From: Gemmataceae bacterium
GTDB lineage: Bacteria > Planctomycetota > Planctomycetia > Gemmatales > Gemmataceae
Assembly (NCBI GenBank): GCA_901538445.1
Contig: LR594584.1
Location: 2,159,738 to 2,223,737 of the forward strand
DNA length: 64,000 nucleotides
Direction: 5' to 3'
A program made the translations under genes and the position numbers. The notes under the pieces are model-generated. The model did not search any database and was not told where the DNA came from. It saw nothing but the letters and a program-made list of their open reading frames with translations. Positions 8,603 to 16,755 of this stretch are shown one piece after another; position 1 is the stretch's first letter; each line of letters begins with the position of its first letter.

Positions 8603-8907
8603 TGGCAGGCCCCTCGTACCCACACGCCGTGTTGGAAAAGCTCAAAACGTGGGGACAAGTGGCCGTCCGCTTGGGGCTGCACTCGGAGTTCGTGCGTGCC
8701 CTCCGCGAGATCGAGGAGCGACTCAGTACCGACCCCGAGGAGTGGGGAGATCCGCAGAAAGATTTTCGCCACCTCCACCTTACGGTCTACCACCGCTACG
8801 GCCCGCTCCTGACCGTGAAGTACGCCGTTCACATTGACGGCAGACCGGTGTTCGTACTGGACGTGTTACTCACGCCGGACACGCCGCTCGATTACGCTGC
8901 AAGATAG
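8602..8907 (+). CDS. Small protein with RelE/ParE-like pattern, possible toxin
   Basis: 101 aa. The start ATG at 8602 shares a base with the upstream stop codon. The sequence runs helix-helix (VRALREIEERLSTDPEEWGDP) then a beta sheet (LTVYHRYGPLLTVKYAVHID and PVFVLDVLLTP). This is the order seen in RelE/ParE-fold toxins, where a dP..wG.p motif and a V.Y.V strand are frequent. The match is by pattern only. It could equally be an unrelated conserved pair found in Gemmata relatives. Confidence 0.7.
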   Translation: MAGPSYPHAVLEKLKTWGQVAVRLGLHSEFVRALREIEERLSTDPEEWGDPQKDFRHLHLTVYHRYGPLLTVKYAVHIDGRPVFVLDVLLTPDTPLDYAAR

Positions 8908-8910
8908 GTA

Positions 8911-9516
8911 CTACCCCCGCACGACCCACGGCCGCACGTCGACGCCGTGCATCCCGGCGCGGCGGGCCGCTTCCAGGCCGATGTCGGTGTCCTCGAACAC
9001 CACGCACGCCGCCGCCGGCACCCCGAGCCGCCGGGCCGCTTCGAGGAACACGTCCGGCTCGGGCTTGTGGCGGGCCGTGTCCTCGGCCGTTACCATCGCG
9101 TCGAACCAGTCCCGCACCGCGATCCGGTCGAGGGTCCGGGTGATCGTGTCGCGGTACCCGCCACTGGCCACCGCGATCGGCAGCTTCCCGCGGTGCGCCG
9201 CCGCGATCGCCACCACCGGCTCGATGGCGACGATCGCGTCGAGGAACGTGAGGAACGCCTGCTCCTTGGTGTGGACCATCGCCTCGACGTCGGCGACGGT
9301 CACGCCGGCGTCGGCCGCGAGGAGGCGGATGATCTGCGCCGTGGGCATGCCGCCCATCGCGTAGAACCGCGGCTCGGGGAACGGGATGCCGTGCGGCTCG
9401 AGCATCGCGGTCCACGCCCGGTAGTGGGCCGGCATGGTGTCCGCGAGGGTGCCGTCGCAGTCGAAGATCAGGCCGGCGGTGCCGGCCGGCGGGGTCCAGA
9501 CGAGGGTGGTACTCAT
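8911..9516 (-). CDS. HAD-family phosphatase (beta-phosphoglucomutase-like)
   Basis: 201 aa from the ATG at 9516. The very long frame upstream to 10680 is a shadow of the sigma-factor gene. All four HAD motifs are visible: FDCDGTLADT (nucleophile Asp plus the acid-base Asp), a Ser in AVASGGY, a Lys in ARHKPEPD, and FEDTDIGLEAA. The four-helix cap lies between motifs I and II, as in subfamily I phosphatases and phosphomutases. It probably acts on a small sugar phosphate. It converges with the coupled pair, with a 3-bp gap between stops. Confidence 0.92.
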   Translation of the reverse strand: MSTTLVWTPPAGTAGLIFDCDGTLADTMPAHYRAWTAMLEPHGIPFPEPRFYAMGGMPTAQIIRLLAADAGVTVADVEAMVHTKEQAFLTFLDAIVAIEPVVAIAAAHRGKLPIAVASGGYRDTITRTLDRIAVRDWFDAMVTAEDTARHKPEPDVFLEAARRLGVPAAACVVFEDTDIGLEAARRAGMHGVDVRPWVVRG

Positions 9517-9596
9517 GGGGTTGCTGTATGCGCCGCCGGCCGTGACATCAACCGCCCGCCGGGGTACGATTGGGGCAGGACCCGGGAGAACGACCG

Positions 9597-10112
9597 ATGA
9601 CGGCAGACCCCGATCTCGTTCCCGAACCGTACCTTTTCCGCGGCGAGTGGCGGTACCGTGCGGTGCCCGCGTGGCACGCGATGGTGCAACGTACCGCGTT
9701 GGCGGCCGCGCACCACCTCGACCGGTGGCACACTCAACTTGCTGGGCCCGCGTTCGAAGTCTTCTCAAACGCCGGGTTCCGCCTCCGCACCGCTCCGGAG
9801 ACAGCTGTCCGAATCCCACTCGCGGTCGTCCGTGGCTGGTACCCGACGCTGCAATCGGATTGGGTCCCGGCGAAGCCGCTGGTCGCCGTTGAAGTGATGG
9901 TGGGGCCGACGCGGTACGGCGACCTCTACGACTGGGTTGATGAGTACCTCGCCTGCGGGATCCCGCTCGTTTGGGTCCTCTATCCCAATTGGCGGCTGAT
10001 AACGACGCACCGGCCCGGCGAGTCCGCACGAGGGCTCGACGCCCGCGGCACCCTCGCCGGCGGGCCGGAGTTGCCCGGGTTCTCGTGCCCGGTCGCTGAC
10101 CTGTTCCGCTGA
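9597..10112 (+). CDS. Uma2 (DUF820)-like protein with altered active-site residues
   Basis: 171 aa from the ATG at 9597 with GGGAGA upstream. The C-terminal half follows the Uma2 PD-(D/E)XK nuclease layout: a strand RIPLAVVRGW where the family usually has PD, PLVAVEVMVGPT where it has the E.V.SPS segment, DWVDEYLACGIPLVWVLYP, and a closing strand. The Asp of PD is replaced by Leu and the usual Lys before the EY helix is Trp, so two expected catalytic residues appear to be missing. It may be a nuclease relic or a binding protein. The family is strongly expanded in planctomycetes and cyanobacteria. Confidence 0.72.
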   Translation: MTADPDLVPEPYLFRGEWRYRAVPAWHAMVQRTALAAAHHLDRWHTQLAGPAFEVFSNAGFRLRTAPETAVRIPLAVVRGWYPTLQSDWVPAKPLVAVEVMVGPTRYGDLYDWVDEYLACGIPLVWVLYPNWRLITTHRPGESARGLDARGTLAGGPELPGFSCPVADLFR

Positions 10113-10132
10113 GTTCCGCTACAATTCCCCTC

Positions 10133-10774
10133 ATGTGGCCCAACCGGGAAGAGACCGACCGCTTGCTCGACGACGCCCGCGCCGGCGGGTCCGGGGCCGT
10201 CGACAAGCTCCTCGCCGAGTTCCGCGACCCGCTCCGCCGGGTCATCGACCTGCGGCTCGACCCGGCCGTCGCGCGCCGCGTCGACGCGTCCGACATCGTG
10301 CAGGACGTGCTCGTCGAGGCCAGCCAGCGGCTCACCGAGTACCTCAAGAAGCCGGACATGCCGTTCCACCTGTGGCTCCGGCACCTCGCGCAGGACCGCA
10401 TCATCGACACGCACCGCCGGCACCGCCTCGCGCAGCGCCGCAGCGTGGACCGGGAACAGGCCGTCGCCCGCCCCGCGTGGGCCGACGAGTCCAGCGTCGC
10501 CCTCGTCGCGCAGCTCATCGACACCGACGCGACCCCCGCGTCCGAGGCGATCCGCCACGAGCTCCAGCGCAAGCTCTCCGACGCCATCGACAGGCTCTCC
10601 GAGGACGACCGCGAGGTGATCCTGATGCGGCACCACGAGGCGCTGTCGAACCAGGAGGCGGCCGCGGCGCTCGGGCTCACCGAGGCGGCCGCGTCGATGC
10701 GGTACCTGCGGGCGCTGCGGCGGCTCCGGGCGGTGCTGGTGCCCGGCGGGCAGGAGCCGGCCGATGGCGTCTGA
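10133..10774 (+). CDS. ECF-type RNA polymerase sigma factor, Planctomycetes subfamily
   Basis: 213 aa. Region 2 includes ASDIVQDVLVEASQRL and the DNA-melting segment FHLWLRHLAQDRIIDTHRRH. Region 4 is a helix-turn-helix, LSEDDREVILMRHHEALSNQEAAAALGLTEAAASMRYLRAL, with the sequence-reading helix near the end. Length and signature fit the sigma-70 group described for Rhodopirellula and relatives (TIGR02984 type). It directs polymerase to an unknown regulon. The next gene starts 11 bases before its stop, so the membrane protein is co-translated and could act as its partner, although it lacks a recognisable zinc anti-sigma motif. Confidence 0.92.
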   Translation: MWPNREETDRLLDDARAGGSGAVDKLLAEFRDPLRRVIDLRLDPAVARRVDASDIVQDVLVEASQRLTEYLKKPDMPFHLWLRHLAQDRIIDTHRRHRLAQRRSVDREQAVARPAWADESSVALVAQLIDTDATPASEAIRHELQRKLSDAIDRLSEDDREVILMRHHEALSNQEAAAALGLTEAAASMRYLRALRRLRAVLVPGGQEPADGV

Positions 10775-11339
10775 GCCCGTGCCGCTCGTCGTCGAGCACG
10801 CGTACCCGCTCCGCGTCGGCTGCGCCGCCCAGGGGTGCGCCGTCGCGTTCCTCGCGGTCATCGGCAGCGCCGCGGCCGCCACGCTCCCCGCCGGGGTCGC
10901 GATGGTCCAGGGCGGCCAGGTGCCGCTCGGCGTGCTACTGTGCGTGCTGTCGGTCGTCGGCCTGCCGGCCCTCGTCTTCGCCGCGATCCTGGTGGTGTCG
11001 GGCGTCCGCGAGGTGCTCAACCCGCCGCAGTTGTACGTGACGAAGGACGCGCTCGTGCTGCCGCCGCAACTGCGGGGGGCGGCGCCGGACGCGAACGGGA
11101 ACGTGCCGCCGGACGCGCCGGGGCCGCAGCCGCTCGTGGTGCCGTTCGCCGCGATCCGGGCCGTGAAGGGCAGCGACGGCCGCAGCACGCGGATCCGGAT
11201 CGAGCACGACCTCGCCCCGGCCCCGCTCCTGCTCCCCGAGTTCCTGCTCACCGGCGGCGACTTCGAGGGGCTGGAGGCCGTGCTCCGCAAGGCCGTCCCC
11301 GCCGCGTTCACCTCCGACCCGCCGAAGCCGCCCGCGTAA
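10764..11339 (+). CDS. Membrane protein overlapping the sigma-factor gene
   Basis: 191 aa; its ATG lies inside the last codons of the sigma factor. Two transmembrane helices (about 24-45 and 55-78) are followed by a soluble C-terminal domain with alternating beta strands (LYVTKDALVLP, LVVPFAAIRAVKGSD, STRIRIEHDL) and a final helix, a pattern like bacterial PH or YdbT-like domains. Family not recognised. The overlap suggests a functional link to the sigma factor, perhaps as a membrane-held regulator; this is inference from position. Confidence 0.78.
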   Translation: MASEPVPLVVEHAYPLRVGCAAQGCAVAFLAVIGSAAAATLPAGVAMVQGGQVPLGVLLCVLSVVGLPALVFAAILVVSGVREVLNPPQLYVTKDALVLPPQLRGAAPDANGNVPPDAPGPQPLVVPFAAIRAVKGSDGRSTRIRIEHDLAPAPLLLPEFLLTGGDFEGLEAVLRKAVPAAFTSDPPKPPA

Positions 11340-11357
11340 CACCACCACGAGGTTCCG

Positions 11358-11879
11358 TTGCTCGCATTCGAATCCGCCGAACAGCTCCTCGCCGAGTCGG
11401 ACGCCCGGCGCTACCTCCACGTGATCCTCCTCAACGCGGTCCGCGACCTGGCGACGCGCATGGAAATCCGGTTCACCGAGGACGGCGGGCTGCTGTACTA
11501 CCGCGTCGAGGACCGCGACTGGGAGCTGTCGCCGCCGCCGGACGAGGTGTTCCCGCTGCTCAAGCCGACGGTCCGCGAGGTGGCCCGGCTCGTCTCCCCC
11601 GAGCGGCCCGACATGACCGTTCACTTCGGGCTGCCCGAGGCCCGGTACGAGCCGATGGAGGCCGGGTGGCTCACCTACCAGCTCGGCGGCATGTGGCTCG
11701 ACGTGTTCGTGCGGATCGACCCCCGCGAGCCGTTCGGGGCGATCCGGTTCGACTTCGACCCGGCCGAGACCCGGGAGTTCAGCGAGGCCGCCGGCGACGC
11801 GCTCGCCGCCTACGCCGCGGCCCTCACCCCCGAGCTGACCGAGATCTCCGACGACCCGGACCAGGGCTCCGCGACCTGA
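11358..11879 (+). CDS. Conserved-type hypothetical cytoplasmic protein
   Basis: 173 aa from a TTG at 11358 with GAGG upstream; no ATG is available near the start of homologous-looking sequence. It is acidic, with no signal or membrane segment. It has alternating helices (EQLLAESDARRYLHVILLNAVRDLATRM) and strands (GLLYYRVEDRDWEL, WLTYQLGGMWLDVFVRID), and ends with an acidic tail. I do not recognise a family. It follows the sigma-factor pair on the same strand by 18 bases and may share its transcript. Confidence 0.72.
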   Translation: MLAFESAEQLLAESDARRYLHVILLNAVRDLATRMEIRFTEDGGLLYYRVEDRDWELSPPPDEVFPLLKPTVREVARLVSPERPDMTVHFGLPEARYEPMEAGWLTYQLGGMWLDVFVRIDPREPFGAIRFDFDPAETREFSEAAGDALAAYAAALTPELTEISDDPDQGSAT

Positions 11880-11992
11880 GCCGCGACCCGGCGTCTGCGT
11901 TTGACAGTCCCGCGCGGGGCGCGGAGAATCAGTACAATGGGCAGTCCGTCGGACGGTCACGCCCCTCGCACCGGTTCTCCCCGGAGTTCCCC

Positions 11993-13327
11993 ATGCCCCG
12001 CCCGCTGTCGCGCCGCCACGTCCTCCGGGCCGCCGGTGCCGCCGTCGCGCTGCCGTTCCTCGACGCCATGCTCCCGCGGCTGCAGGGGGCTCCGTCCACG
12101 TTCAAGCCGTGGGAGAAGTCGGCCGTCGCCGCCGCCCCGCGGATGATTACGTGCTACGTCCCCAACGGCGTCAACATCCTCGAATGGGTGCCGAAGGACG
12201 CCGGCGAGAAGTACACCCTGTCGCCGACGCTCGCGGCCCTCAAGGACCAGCGCGGCGACTTCACGGTGGTCTCCGGGCTCGGCCACCCCGCGTCGCAGGG
12301 CGGGCACAGCGGGGCCGACACCTGGCTCACCGCCGCGAACCTCAAGGTGAAGCCCGGGGCCGACTACACGAACACCGTCTCCGTCGATCAGCTCGCGGCG
12401 CAGCTCCACGGCAAGAAGACGCGGTTCCCGTCGCTCCAGCTCGGCGACATGTCGGGCACCGGCGGCGCGGGCCACAGCCACACCCTGTCGTTCGACGTCA
12501 ACGGCACCCCGCTCCCGGCTGAGAACTCGCCGCGCCGCCTGTTCGAGCGGCTGTTCGTGCCGGACACGGCCGGCGACCGCGCCGCGATGCTCAAGCGGTA
12601 CGCCGAGCGGCGGTCGATCCTCGACGACCTCGCCGCCGAGTCGGCGCAGCTCAACGGCAAGCTCGGCGCGGCCGACCGCAAGAAGCTCGACGAGTACCTG
12701 AGCAGCGTCCGCGAGACCGAGAAGCAGGTCGAGCGGATGCAGGGCTGGGTGGACGTGCCGAAGCCGAAGGTCGCCGACACCGGGCTGCAACTCGCCAGCC
12801 AGCCGGGCAACGGCCACGACCGCCCGATGTGGCTCGACGTGATGCTGGAGCTGTCGTACCTCGCGTTCGCCACCGACCTCACCCGCGTCATCACGTTCGA
12901 GTGGAGCCGCGAGGCCGGCGGGTACGGCGGGGGCGGCGAGAACCACCACGAACTGTCGCACCACGGCGGCGACGCCGGGATGCTCGCCAAGCTCGCGGCC
13001 ATCGACAAGTTCCACCTGTCCCGGCTCGGCCGGTTCATGGGGATGCTGAAGGCCACGGCCGAGGGCGACGGGAACATGCTCGACCGCACGGTGATCGTGT
13101 TCGGGTCGGGGATGAACAGCGGGGCCGGGGGCGAGCACTCGCCGAAGAACCTCCCGCTGCTGGTCGCCGGCGGCCACAAGCTCGGCCTGAAGCTCGGCCG
13201 ACACCTCGCCCACGACCCGGCGAAGCACCCGCCGCTGTCGAACGTTCTGCTCACGGTGGCCCAGAAGATGGGCGTCGAGACCGGCAAGTTCGCGGACAGC
13301 ACCGGCACGCTGACCGGGCTGGTGTGA
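11993..13327 (+). CDS. DUF1552-family secreted protein (Tat signal), lone copy
   Basis: 444 aa from the ATG at 11993. The frame upstream to 10835 is a shadow. A twin-arginine type signal starts SRRHVLRAAGAAVALPFLDAM. The body carries DUF1552 hallmarks: YVPNGVNILEWVPKD, GHPASQGGHSGADTWLTA, a long helical segment with a KKLDEYLSSVRETEKQVERMQ stretch, LDVMLELSYLAFATDLTRV, and an alkaline-phosphatase-like segment with HHELSHHGGD and VIVFGSGMNSG. Such genes usually sit beside a DUF1592-type cytochrome c gene, as the paralogue at 62138 does. This one has no partner in the window. Function unknown; exported. Confidence 0.88.
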   Translation: MPRPLSRRHVLRAAGAAVALPFLDAMLPRLQGAPSTFKPWEKSAVAAAPRMITCYVPNGVNILEWVPKDAGEKYTLSPTLAALKDQRGDFTVVSGLGHPASQGGHSGADTWLTAANLKVKPGADYTNTVSVDQLAAQLHGKKTRFPSLQLGDMSGTGGAGHSHTLSFDVNGTPLPAENSPRRLFERLFVPDTAGDRAAMLKRYAERRSILDDLAAESAQLNGKLGAADRKKLDEYLSSVRETEKQVERMQGWVDVPKPKVADTGLQLASQPGNGHDRPMWLDVMLELSYLAFATDLTRVITFEWSREAGGYGGGGENHHELSHHGGDAGMLAKLAAIDKFHLSRLGRFMGMLKATAEGDGNMLDRTVIVFGSGMNSGAGGEHSPKNLPLLVAGGHKLGLKLGRHLAHDPAKHPPLSNVLLTVAQKMGVETGKFADSTGTLTGLV

Positions 13328-13393
13328 GAACGAACGGCGAGCGGGGGACGGGATACCGAGTCTGGGGGATGCGCGGCCGTGGTGGTTTGGCTT

Positions 13394-13533
13394 CCCTCTC
13401 CCGCAAGGGGACGGTGTCGAACTCCGACGCGGCGAGCGGCGCGGCGTCAGCCCGCCGGTGGCGCGGGGGCACACCGGCGGGCTGACGCCGCGCCGCTCGC
13501 AGGAGTTCGACACCGCCCCGCATTGGGAGAGGG
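13394..13533. repeat. Composite nested palindrome in a 358-bp gap
   Basis: The inner part is a perfect 29-bp inverted repeat (13432-13460 and 13472-13500, arms reading GCGAGCGGCGCGGCGTCAGC) with an 11-nt loop. It sits between outer arms 13394-13425 and 13502-13533 that share GGTGTCGAACTCC and the CCCTCTCCC family core. The same inner element occurs at 16621-16688. The rest of 13328-13686 holds only this repeat and a terminator. Confidence 0.9.
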
Positions 13534-13630
13534 CAAGACAAGAGGGACCTCAAGGGTTACGCACCATCGCGATTCGGTGTCACGTCCCCGCCCGCTTGTT
13601 CTGTCCGCCGCTCGCCGCACAAACGAAGAC

Positions 13631-13654
13631 AGCCCCGGCGCGTCCGCCGGGGCT
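13631..13654 (-). terminator. Hairpin terminator of the leftward gene
   Basis: A perfect 10-bp stem (13631-13640 with 13645-13654, AGCCCCGGCG/CGCCGGGGCT) and 4-nt loop lie 33 bases past the stop of the leftward gene. On that strand the stem is followed by GTCTTCGTTTG, a weak U-tract. Confidence 0.65.
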
Positions 13655-13686
13655 GCGTTACTTCTCGCCGGTCACCCGGCCCGCAC

Positions 13687-14316
13687 TCAGCGGGCGTTCG
13701 GGCAGCGGCCGTTCGGGCACGAGCTGCCGAACGGGTTGACCGTGTACCCCGCGGGGTACACCACGGTCCCGCCGACGACCTGGCCGGCCGGGGCCGAGTA
13801 GGTCGCGGCCGGGTACGAGTACGACGACAGGTTGCACTGGCCGTTGGCGCACCCGCTCACGATGACGCGGGCCGCCGGCTGGAGGCCGGTCACGACCGTG
13901 GTGGCCGGCTGGCCGGCGGTGGCGAACTGGGTCAGGTGCCGGTTCAGGTCCACCGAGGCGACCGACCCGCTGTGGCGGAGCGCCTGGACGTTGCCGCCCG
14001 GACTGCTGATGACCAGCCCCTCGCTGATCTCGAACTTCCCGGCCAGGTCCTTCCCGGACCCGGTCGCGGTGTCGACGTACAGGCACACGTAGCTGTCGCG
14101 GAGCAGCTTGGCGGCGGCTTCGGGAATCGTGCCATCGGCGAGCATCTTCTTGGGCGTGCCCGCGCCTTCCCCGATGAACACGGCGATCGGCTTCTGCTTC
14201 GCGGCGGCGTCGGCCATCGCGTGGGCATAGTCCGTTTGCCAGCTTGGCGACGGGCTCGCACCCGTGCCCAGGGCCCCAGCCAGGGCGACTACGGCTAGAG
14301 TCGTGGTGACCATCAT
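13687..14316 (-). CDS. Secreted thioredoxin-fold-like protein without CxxC
   Basis: About 209 aa from the ATG pair at 14311-14316, with CAGGAGG nine bases upstream. A signal peptide (VTTTLAVVALAGALGTGASP) leads. The following ~110 residues read like a thioredoxin-type domain: KPIAVFIGEGAGTPKKML at the active-site position, then SYVCLYVDTATGSG and LVISSPGGNVQALRHSGS. No redox CxxC is present. The tail is Ser/Tyr/Pro-rich with paired cysteines (SGCANGQC, GSSCPNGRC) that may form disulfides. Probably periplasmic or surface-exposed; exact role unknown. Confidence 0.72.
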   Translation of the reverse strand: MMVTTTLAVVALAGALGTGASPSPSWQTDYAHAMADAAAKQKPIAVFIGEGAGTPKKMLADGTIPEAAAKLLRDSYVCLYVDTATGSGKDLAGKFEISEGLVISSPGGNVQALRHSGSVASVDLNRHLTQFATAGQPATTVVTGLQPAARVIVSGCANGQCNLSSYSYPAATYSAPAGQVVGGTVVYPAGYTVNPFGSSCPNGRCPNAR

Positions 14317-14351
14317 CCTGTTGAACCTCCTGAAGCACACCACTAGTGAAG

Positions 14352-14376
14352 TCCCTGTCCACAGAAAGGACAGGGA
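14352..14376 (-). promoter_or_regulatory. Hairpin in the leader of the thioredoxin-like gene
   Basis: A perfect 9-bp stem (TCCCTGTCC/GGACAGGGA) with a 7-nt loop lies 36 bases upstream of the start codon. A TATAGT-like -10 candidate is just upstream (near 14383-14388 on the minus strand), without a convincing -35. It could be a leader hairpin or an operator. The rest of 14317-14845 is lower in GC than its surroundings and I see no gene in it. Confidence 0.45.
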
Positions 14377-14845
14377 AGAGACTATATAGACGATGTTGCC
14401 GGTGGCTGGAAGCCAATTCCTGGCAAATATGTCCCATTCGAGAAAATGCGACGCTGAGAGAAAACGAATCTGGACACTTCTGGCCGAGACCGTGCCCGGA
14501 AGCTGGAATAGGAGGGTACTTGAGGTAATTTGGATGACCTGGGATGTCTGGCGAATCCGACCTCGTGGCACTCGGTCTTGTGCGGCTCTGCTACGAAGTT
14601 CCTCCGACGGGCGGCACACTGTGGATCGGCGTTCCTGCGCTTGTTCCGACGAGGTTCCCGCGGCTCCGCCCGGGGCCGCGCGAGGGTCGCCCGTGGCTCC
14701 CGGAGACGCGCGGCACCGCCCCGAGGTCACCGGAAGCGCACGTGTGCCGCCCGGAGGCGTTTTCCGCGTTTCGCTTCACCCCGCGGCGGCGGCCGATTAC
14801 CATACTTGAACCGTGCAGTCCCGCCGTGACAAGGAACTCCCGCCG

Positions 14846-16567
14846 ATGAGCGAGCCCGCCACCTCCCCCGTCGATGCCGCTCCCGCCCCGCCCGCCCGCC
14901 GCTTCCCGTGGGGCACCGTCGTCGGCGTGCTCGTCGGCTTCGGGCTCCCGGTCGCCACGCTGGTGGTCATGAGCCGGCCCGCGGCCGTCACCACGGCGGC
15001 GACGCAGGGCAAGGACGAGAAGAAGCCCGAGGAGAAGAAGCAGGCGGCCCCCGAACTCGACGGCGGGGTCGCGTGGCTCAACACCGGCGGCCCGCTGTCG
15101 CTCAAGAAGGACCTCAAGGGCAAGGTCGTCCTCCTCGACTTCTGGACCCTGTGCTGCATCAACTGCATCCACGTCATGCCCGACCTCGCGAAGCTCGAAA
15201 AGAAGTACCCGAACGAGCTGGTGGTGATCGGCGTCCACTCGCCGAAGTTCGAGAACGAGAAGGACACGAACAGCATCCGCAAGGCGATCCTGCGGTACCA
15301 GATCGAGCACCCGGTCATCAACGACGCGGACCACAAGGTGTGGAACCGGTACGACGTGGACGCGTGGCCCACGATGGTGCTGATCGACCCCGAGGGCAAC
15401 ATCGTCGGGTACATCTCCGGCGAGGGGAACTTCGACATCCTCGACAAGGTCATCGAGAAGCTGGTCGAGGAGCACAAGAAGAAGAAGACGCTCGACGAGA
15501 AGCCGATCCGGTTCGACCTGGCCCGGTTCCGCGAGACCGGCGACACCCCGCTGTTCTTCCCGGGCAAGGTGCTGGCCGACGACAAGGGCAAGCGGCTGTT
15601 CATCGCCGACAGCACGCACCACCGGATCGTGGTCACCGACCTCGACGGCAAGCAGATCGCCGTGGCCGGCACCGGCGCCCCGGGCAAGGCCGACGGCGCG
15701 TTCGACAGGGCCGAGTTCCACGACCCGCAGGGGCTCGCGCTCAACGGCGACCTGCTCTACGTCGCGGACCGCAAGAACCACTCGATCCGGGAGCTGGACC
15801 TCGCGGCGAAGACGGTCCGCACGATCGCCGGCACGGGCGAGCAGGCCGGCGACCCGCACTCGCGCCGCCTGGAGAAGCCGGTCCCGGCCCGCAGCATCGG
15901 GCTGAACAGCCCGTGGGACCTGCTCCTCGTGGGCGACACGCTCTACATCGCGATGGCCGGGCACCACCAGATCTGGGGCTACGACATCAAGGCGAAGGAA
16001 CTCGCCCCCTACGCCGGCAGCGGCCGCGAGAACATCGGCGACGGCCCGCTCGCGTTCTCGAACTTCGCCCAGCCCAGCGGGCTCGCGACCGACGGGAAGA
16101 GCCTGTTCGTCGCCGACAGCGAGATCAGCTCGGTCCGCAAGGTGCCGCTCGGGGGCAACGGCCGGGTGCAGACGCTCGTCGGCCGCGGGCTGTTCACGTT
16201 CGGCGACGTGGACGGTCCCGGCCAGATCGAGGACGAGGCGAAGCGCGACAAGGAAGCGCGGTTGCAGCACGCGCTCGGCGTCGCGTACAACGACGGGAAG
16301 CTGTACGTCGCCGACACCTACAACAACAAGATCAAGGTGCTCGACCTGAAGTCGGGCGAGCTGAAGACGCTGGTCGGCGGCGACTTCGGGAAGCTGATCC
16401 CGTCGGCGTTCAGCGAGCCGGCCGGGATCAGCTACGCGGCCGGCAAGCTGTACGTCGCCGACACGAACGCCCACCGCATCCGCGTCATCGACCTGGCGAC
16501 CAACGCCGTCTCGACGCTGCAACTCAAGGGCGTCGAGCCGCCGAAGCAGGCCGAACCGAAGAAGTGA
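14846..16567 (+). CDS. Membrane-anchored TlpA-type thioredoxin fused to NHL repeats
   Basis: 573 aa from the ATG at 14846 with AAGGA upstream. One N-terminal transmembrane helix (about 22-45) anchors it. A TlpA-like thioredoxin domain (about 75-215) has the active site WTLCCINCIHVMP, so the redox motif is CINC with one extra Cys before it, and the cis-Pro region DAWPTMVLID. A run of NHL beta-propeller repeats follows to the end (LFIADSTHHRIVV, LYVADRKNHSIRE, LFVADSEISSVRK, LYVADTYNNKIKV, LYVADTNAHRIRV). The layout is that of NHLRC2-like proteins. It faces the outside and may reduce or sense thiols while the propeller binds a partner. It precedes two DsbD-type genes on the same strand. Confidence 0.93.
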   Translation: MSEPATSPVDAAPAPPARRFPWGTVVGVLVGFGLPVATLVVMSRPAAVTTAATQGKDEKKPEEKKQAAPELDGGVAWLNTGGPLSLKKDLKGKVVLLDFWTLCCINCIHVMPDLAKLEKKYPNELVVIGVHSPKFENEKDTNSIRKAILRYQIEHPVINDADHKVWNRYDVDAWPTMVLIDPEGNIVGYISGEGNFDILDKVIEKLVEEHKKKKTLDEKPIRFDLARFRETGDTPLFFPGKVLADDKGKRLFIADSTHHRIVVTDLDGKQIAVAGTGAPGKADGAFDRAEFHDPQGLALNGDLLYVADRKNHSIRELDLAAKTVRTIAGTGEQAGDPHSRRLEKPVPARSIGLNSPWDLLLVGDTLYIAMAGHHQIWGYDIKAKELAPYAGSGRENIGDGPLAFSNFAQPSGLATDGKSLFVADSEISSVRKVPLGGNGRVQTLVGRGLFTFGDVDGPGQIEDEAKRDKEARLQHALGVAYNDGKLYVADTYNNKIKVLDLKSGELKTLVGGDFGKLIPSAFSEPAGISYAAGKLYVADTNAHRIRVIDLATNAVSTLQLKGVEPPKQAEPKK

Positions 16568-16589
16568 CCCAATCTTGCCGAGGTTTTTT

Positions 16590-16703
16590 CCCTCTCCCCT
16601 TGCGGGCCTTCAGAAGTCCTGCGAGCGGCGCGGCGTCAGCCCGCCGGTAGAGCTTCGGTCACCGGCGGGCTGACGCCGCGCCGCTCGCCGCGAGGGGAGA
16701 GGG
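16590..16703. repeat. Second copy of the 28-bp palindrome, nested in a CCTCTCCC repeat
   Basis: The inner arms 16621-16648 and 16661-16688 form a perfect 28-bp inverted repeat, the same element as 13432-13500 but with a different loop. It lies between CCCTCTCCCCTTGCGG and CCGCGAGGGGAGAGGG, which pair with each other. As at 13.4 kb, the GCGAGCGGCG element splits an older palindrome. Confidence 0.9.
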
Positions 16704-16755
16704 CGGACGACGATTGACGCGGTCGACGCAGTCACAACCACACGGAGCCGTTCTC

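Noticed and set aside
10835-11992. N-terminal extension of the DUF1552 gene
   Set aside because: It overlaps two real genes in another frame; the Tat signal at 11993 defines the start.
14393-14809. Plus-strand frame in the gap before the TlpA/NHL gene
   Set aside because: No ribosome site, no recognisable pattern, and a switch from AT-rich to Arg-rich sequence typical of non-coding high-GC DNA.
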